A DNA stretch of 64,000 nt from DASVUC01 sp038237225 (GTDB lineage Bacteria > Planctomycetota > Phycisphaerae > Tepidisphaerales > Tepidisphaeraceae). The position numbers were made by a program, and so were the translations under genes. This document shows positions 60,861 through 64,000 of the stretch, piece by piece (the first letter of the stretch is position 1; each line of letters begins with the position of its first letter). The stretch spans positions 1-64,000 of the forward strand of contig JBBRYX010000012.1 in NCBI GenBank assembly GCA_038237225.1, in the 5' to 3' direction. Below the pieces are notes generated by a model. That model made no database searches. It was not told the origin of the DNA and worked only from the letters and a program-made list of their open reading frames with translations.

Positions 60861-61844
60861 CTACGGCTTCACCGTCCACTGCCTCTGAAACTGATCATAC
60901 GCCACATGCCGGATGAACGTGTTGTACTCTTCCTCGATCGACCGCAGATCCTTTCCCAGATACTTCTCCAGCATGGGCTTCACGCTCGCGGGCGACCACA
61001 GGTTCATCGCCTTGCGCATCGCCTGCCCCCGGTCCGCCGGATCGCCCGCGGCGGTGTCGTTCATGAGCCGTCGGAACGCGGCGCGGTATCGTCCGTTGTC
61101 ATACTCATTCAAAAACCGCGCAAACGCCCAACTCTGCGAATAGAACGCCTCGATCCGATCCCCCGGCAAGCGCACCACATCCCCCGCATGCATCGTCACC
61201 AGCTTCTCCAGCGGCCACTGCTTCTTGCCCTCGATCGTGTTCCGCAAAGAAAGCGTCCGCGCCGGATTGATCGCCGTGTCCCAGCGCGGCAGGTTGCCGA
61301 TGAACCGCACGCTCTCGAACATGCACGCTGTCCCCTCCTCCAGAAACGGCGGCAGCCGCCCCTTGAAATGCCGCGACACATACTGATGCCAACCCTCATG
61401 GGCAGCAACCGAATACGTCGCATCCGCACCGACGTAATACGAGACGAACCAGTCGCCAACGGTATATCCCCCGCGCGTGATCTGGAGATAGATTGCCGCA
61501 TCGGCGCCGGTGTGCTTCTGCGTAAAGTCCGCCCACTCATCGCGCTTGCCGAACACGTAACAGCGCATCGGCTCGGCCGACTCCGGCAAATCCCCCGCGA
61601 ACATGCGATACGAGGCGTACGCCCCCTCCATCACCTGCGGCAATTTCCCCACTACACCCGGCTCCTTCACGGTGGTGTGAATCAGGTAATGCCCGGTGCG
61701 CAACACCTTCCCCTCCCGATTCGCATACCGCCACTGCTCAGAATCCACCGGCGCCGCCGATGAAGGCCCCTGCCACTGCCCAGCCTTGGTCGAGCAGCCC
61801 ACGAGCGCCAACCCCAACATCGCTGCAAGAAGCATCTTCAGCAT
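60861..61844 (-). CDS. Lipoprotein with HExxH-like motif (DUF1570-like)
   Basis: A 327-residue lipoprotein. MLKMLLAAMLGLALVGCSTK is a clear lipobox signal with Cys17. The region VGADATYSVAAHEGWHQYVS contains HEGWH, an HExxH zinc-protease-like site, followed by PPFLEEGTACMFE with the glutamate that would be the third ligand; this order matches gluzincins and DUF1570-type proteins. A peptidase role is likely but unproven. ATG 61844 gives the best signal; ATG 61871 extends it by nine residues. Confidence 0.8.
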   Translation of the reverse strand: MLKMLLAAMLGLALVGCSTKAGQWQGPSSAAPVDSEQWRYANREGKVLRTGHYLIHTTVKEPGVVGKLPQVMEGAYASYRMFAGDLPESAEPMRCYVFGKRDEWADFTQKHTGADAAIYLQITRGGYTVGDWFVSYYVGADATYSVAAHEGWHQYVSRHFKGRLPPFLEEGTACMFESVRFIGNLPRWDTAINPARTLSLRNTIEGKKQWPLEKLVTMHAGDVVRLPGDRIEAFYSQSWAFARFLNEYDNGRYRAAFRRLMNDTAAGDPADRGQAMRKAMNLWSPASVKPMLEKYLGKDLRSIEEEYNTFIRHVAYDQFQRQWTVKP

Positions 61845-61885
61845 TTTGAAATGTGCTCGCGTGTGATTCATTCGAATTTCGTGCT

Positions 61886-61918
61886 TGTTTCGGATTTCGG
61901 ATTTCGGACTTCGGATTT
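61886..61918. repeat. TTCGGAT heptamer-word block
   Basis: TTTCGGATTTCGGATTTCGG followed by ACTTCGGATTTC, word TTCGGAT every 7 bases. It lies between the divergent lipoprotein and metallo-beta-lactamase-fold genes. The inverse word appears inside the SGNH gene at 6585. Confidence 0.92.
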
Positions 61919-61952
61919 CACGTTCATCCTTCTATCCCTTACTCTTCCAACC

Positions 61953-62636
61953 ATGCCCGCGGTTCGCGTCGACATCATCTCCATCGGCACCCTCTCCCGA
62001 AACCGCCTCTGGTCCGAATCCGAACCGGTCCGCACCGCCCACGCCACCACGAGCCTCATCCGCACCGGCAAACATCATATCCTCATCGACCCCGGCCTTC
62101 CCGCCCCCGCCCTCCAGGCCCGGCTCTTCGAACGCACCGGCCTCACTCCCGACAAGATCACCACCGTCTTCCTCACCAACTTCCGTCCCTCTCATCGCCA
62201 GGGACTCTCGCTTTTCCCCGACGCCAGGATTTTGATCCACGACATTGAGCAGCGGGTCGCCGCCGAATTCCTTGAGCGCATGCTCGAAGAAGCCCCCGAA
62301 CAAGATCTCGACCGCAAAATCTTCGCCGATGAATTGAAGCTCCTCCAATCCCTCAAGAACCCGGATGACAAGCTCACCGAAAACGTCGACCTCTTCCCCC
62401 TCTTCGGCTACACCCCCGGCACCTGCGGCCTGCTCGTCAGCACTCCCACCCGCACCACCCTCATCGCCGGCGACGCCGTCCCCACCCAGGACCACTTCCT
62501 CGCCGGCCAGGTCCTGCCCGACACCTGGGACATCAAAATGGCCCACGAATCCCTCGCCGAAGCCTACGAAATCGCCGACCTCATCATCCCCGCCCACGAC
62601 AACATTTTCATCAACCCCCGCACGCAGGGGATGTAA
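61953..62636 (+). CDS. Metallo-beta-lactamase-fold protein with degenerate metal site
   Basis: A 227-residue protein from ATG 61953 (MPAVRVDIISIGTLSRNRLW). The fold order is recognisable: HHILIDPGLP, ITTVFLTNFRPSHRQGLSLF, FPLFGYTPGTCGLLVSTPTR, TTLIAGDAVP, LIIPAHDNIF. In active members the second block is HxHxDH, but here it reads NFRPSH, and the His of 'PGH' is Cys in PGTCG. The Asp in AGDAV and the last His remain. Metal binding is probably reduced or absent. Substrate unknown. Confidence 0.8.
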   Translation: MPAVRVDIISIGTLSRNRLWSESEPVRTAHATTSLIRTGKHHILIDPGLPAPALQARLFERTGLTPDKITTVFLTNFRPSHRQGLSLFPDARILIHDIEQRVAAEFLERMLEEAPEQDLDRKIFADELKLLQSLKNPDDKLTENVDLFPLFGYTPGTCGLLVSTPTRTTLIAGDAVPTQDHFLAGQVLPDTWDIKMAHESLAEAYEIADLIIPAHDNIFINPRTQGM

Positions 62637-62777
62637 TTGTGATCTCGACCGGATCAAAAACGTCGTCTACTCCGGAAGGTCCGGCTCATTCCTGCATGCC
62701 CCCATCCTGAGACTGCATCCAATCGCCGTACGCCCCCATCATACCCACCATCGCAAAGGCATGCCGACTCGCTTCCC

Positions 62778-62815
62778 GTTACGTTTCACGTTTCACGTTT
62801 TACGTTTTACGTTCG
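62778..62815. repeat. ACGTTTC heptamer-word block
   Basis: CGTTACGTTTCACGTTTCAC followed by GTTTTACGTTTTACGTTCG, five units of seven bases. Same word as at 45886-46010, 17 kb away. It lies between the MBL-fold gene and the end of radA. Confidence 0.93.
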
Positions 62816-62837
62816 AATACCCTTCGCCATCTCCGCA

Positions 62838-64000
62838 TCACATTTCAGCCAACGCTTGTGATAATCGTCTCACCTCGTGCAGCGCCATCCCCTTAAGTTT
62901 CGGCACGTTCCCACCCATGGAAGGCACGATCGCGTGAGCGAGTCCGAGCCGCGATGCTTCGCGAAGGCGGACCTCCAGCTGCGGAACGGTGCGGATTTCT
63001 CCACCGAGTCCCAACTCGCCTAACGCGAAGGTTCCGGGCGGTAATGGCCGGTTGATGTGCGCGGAAGCGATCGCTAACGCGACGGCAAGATCGATGGCGG
63101 GTTCGACGACTTTGACGCCGCCGGCGACGTTGACGAAGACGTCATCGGCCGCAAGGCGGAGCTCGGCGCGTTTCTCAAGGACGGCAATGATCATCGAGAC
63201 GCGATCAGCGCTGACGCCGGAGACTTTGCGCTTGGCGGCGCCGATCACCGAACTCGCCGTCAGGGCCTGCACCTCAACGAGCAGCACGCGGGAGCCTTGC
63301 ATGGCGGCGGTGATGACGGAGCCGGAGGGCTGGCCTTCTTTGCCGTAGTGTTCGAAGAAGAGATTGCCGGGATCGGTGACTTCTTTCAGACCGCTGCCGG
63401 TCATTTCGAAGAGGCCGACTTCGTGGGTTGAGCCGAAGCGATTTTTGACGCAGCGCACGATGCGATGTGCGTGGAATCGGTCGCCTTCGAAATAGACGAC
63501 GGTGTCGACGATGTGCTCAATGATCTTCGGGCCCGCGAGCGTTCCCGCTTTCGTCACGTGACCGACGAAGATGACCGCAATGCCGCTGAGCTTCGCCAGA
63601 TACACGAGATCCATGCAGCAGTCCCGCAGTTGCGTGACCGATCCGGGGGCCGCGGGAACATCCGGCTTGTAGATCATCTGGATGGAATCGACGATCACGA
63701 CCGCGGGTTTTACCTTGTGAATCTGGTTGATGATCCGCTCGACGTTGGTCTCGGCGAGGACGAGGAGTTGATCCGACACGACGCCGAGGCGCGCGGCGCG
63801 AAGCTTGGTCTGGCGGGCGGATTCTTCGCTGGTGACGTAGAGGATTCGTCGAGCTGTTGCGTCCCGCGGCGAAGCCGCTGGGCTCCCGTTCCCGTTCTGC
63901 GCGAGTTGGTGGGCGACTTGGAGGAGAAGGGTGGACTTGCCGATCCCAGGCTCACCCCCGACGAGGACCGCGGATCCTGGGACGATGCCGCCCCCGAGAA
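62838..64000 (-). CDS. radA: DNA repair protein RadA, 5' end outside window
   Basis: 387 codons visible; the N-terminal zinc-finger part lies beyond the window. Walker A is GGEPGIGKSTLLL, Walker B VVIVDSIQMIYKPD, and the RadA signature KNRFG is in VRCVKNRFGSTHEVGLFE. The Lon-protease-like C-terminal domain ends with LHEVRRLSQALAEM. RadA helps process recombination intermediates as a branch-migrating helicase. After LQVAHQLAQ an extra segment (NGNGSPAASPRDATARR) replaces the short loop usual before ILYVTSEES. Confidence 0.95.
   Translation of the reverse strand, partial: LGGGIVPGSAVLVGGEPGIGKSTLLLQVAHQLAQNGNGSPAASPRDATARRILYVTSEESARQTKLRAARLGVVSDQLLVLAETNVERIINQIHKVKPAVVIVDSIQMIYKPDVPAAPGSVTQLRDCCMDLVYLAKLSGIAVIFVGHVTKAGTLAGPKIIEHIVDTVVYFEGDRFHAHRIVRCVKNRFGSTHEVGLFEMTGSGLKEVTDPGNLFFEHYGKEGQPSGSVITAAMQGSRVLLVEVQALTASSVIGAAKRKVSGVSADRVSMIIAVLEKRAELRLAADDVFVNVAGGVKVVEPAIDLAVALAIASAHINRPLPPGTFALGELGLGGEIRTVPQLEVRLREASRLGLAHAIVPSMGGNVPKLKGMALHEVRRLSQALAEM

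Overview
The window looks like a chromosomal segment of a GC-rich, Gram-negative member of the Planctomycetota, most likely the Phycisphaerae (inference). Supporting signs are: LEPR-XLL-type N-terminal sorting motifs on two secreted proteins; a PEP-CTERM tail plus dockerin on a 2218-residue surface protein; an H-X9-DG-style prepilin; families I recall mainly from planctomycetes (DUF6785/DUF6784-type and DUF6677-like membrane proteins, a DUF1570-like lipoprotein); and widely spaced housekeeping genes with weak Shine-Dalgarno signals. Family assignments come from motifs I can read, not from database searches.

Layout. 0-6 kb (minus strand): the end of an IS5-type element abuts mscL, followed by small membrane proteins, a DUF2238-like protein, and a large multi-pass DUF6785-type protein that carries repeat-derived insertions. 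6-10 kb: an SGNH-like secreted protein, a 21-bp minisatellite, a zinc-ribbon membrane protein, and a three-gene cluster with a HEPN-like protein. 10-15 kb (plus): a GH10-fold protein lacking both catalytic glutamates, a ComEA-like HhH protein, uvrB, then a second 21-bp minisatellite. 15-20 kb: accessory region with a LEPR-XLL lipase-like protein, an XRE regulator, an old 3' fragment of an outer-membrane-type gene, an MNT/HepT toxin-antitoxin pair whose toxin is broken by an in-frame duplication, and the intact outer-membrane paralogue. 20-26 kb: a GT39-type mannosyltransferase-like protein, tRNA-Glu(CTC) with terminator, scpB, dxr and rseP. 26-38 kb (minus): a DUF2339 protein, a lipoprotein, and the giant GH25/autotransporter-repeat/dockerin/PEP-CTERM protein. 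37-50 kb: a tandem PTPS (QueD-like) protein, a HEAT/TPR protein, gyrB with a structured leader, an M48 protease, a prepilin with a switch-like leader and attenuator, two LptF/LptG permeases and an aminotransferase. 50-64 kb: comF, a 2179-residue LEPR-XLL protein with PA14 and GH-A-like domains, an ABC-2 permease, acylphosphatase, REP-like hairpins, a third 21-bp minisatellite, a HExxH-like lipoprotein, a degenerate metallo-beta-lactamase-fold protein, and the 3' part of radA.

The main unexplained signal is in the DNA between genes, and sometimes inside them. Many gaps hold short tandem words with a 7-base period (each site with its own word). Three gaps hold arrays with a period of exactly 21 bases, with point differences between units but no length changes; the three consensus sequences are unrelated. 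Other gaps hold long imperfect hairpins, and some of this material has entered reading frames without breaking them (the DUF6785-type gene, the SGNH gene, possibly radA). This looks like a genome-wide repeat-generating process rather than ordinary insertion sequences.
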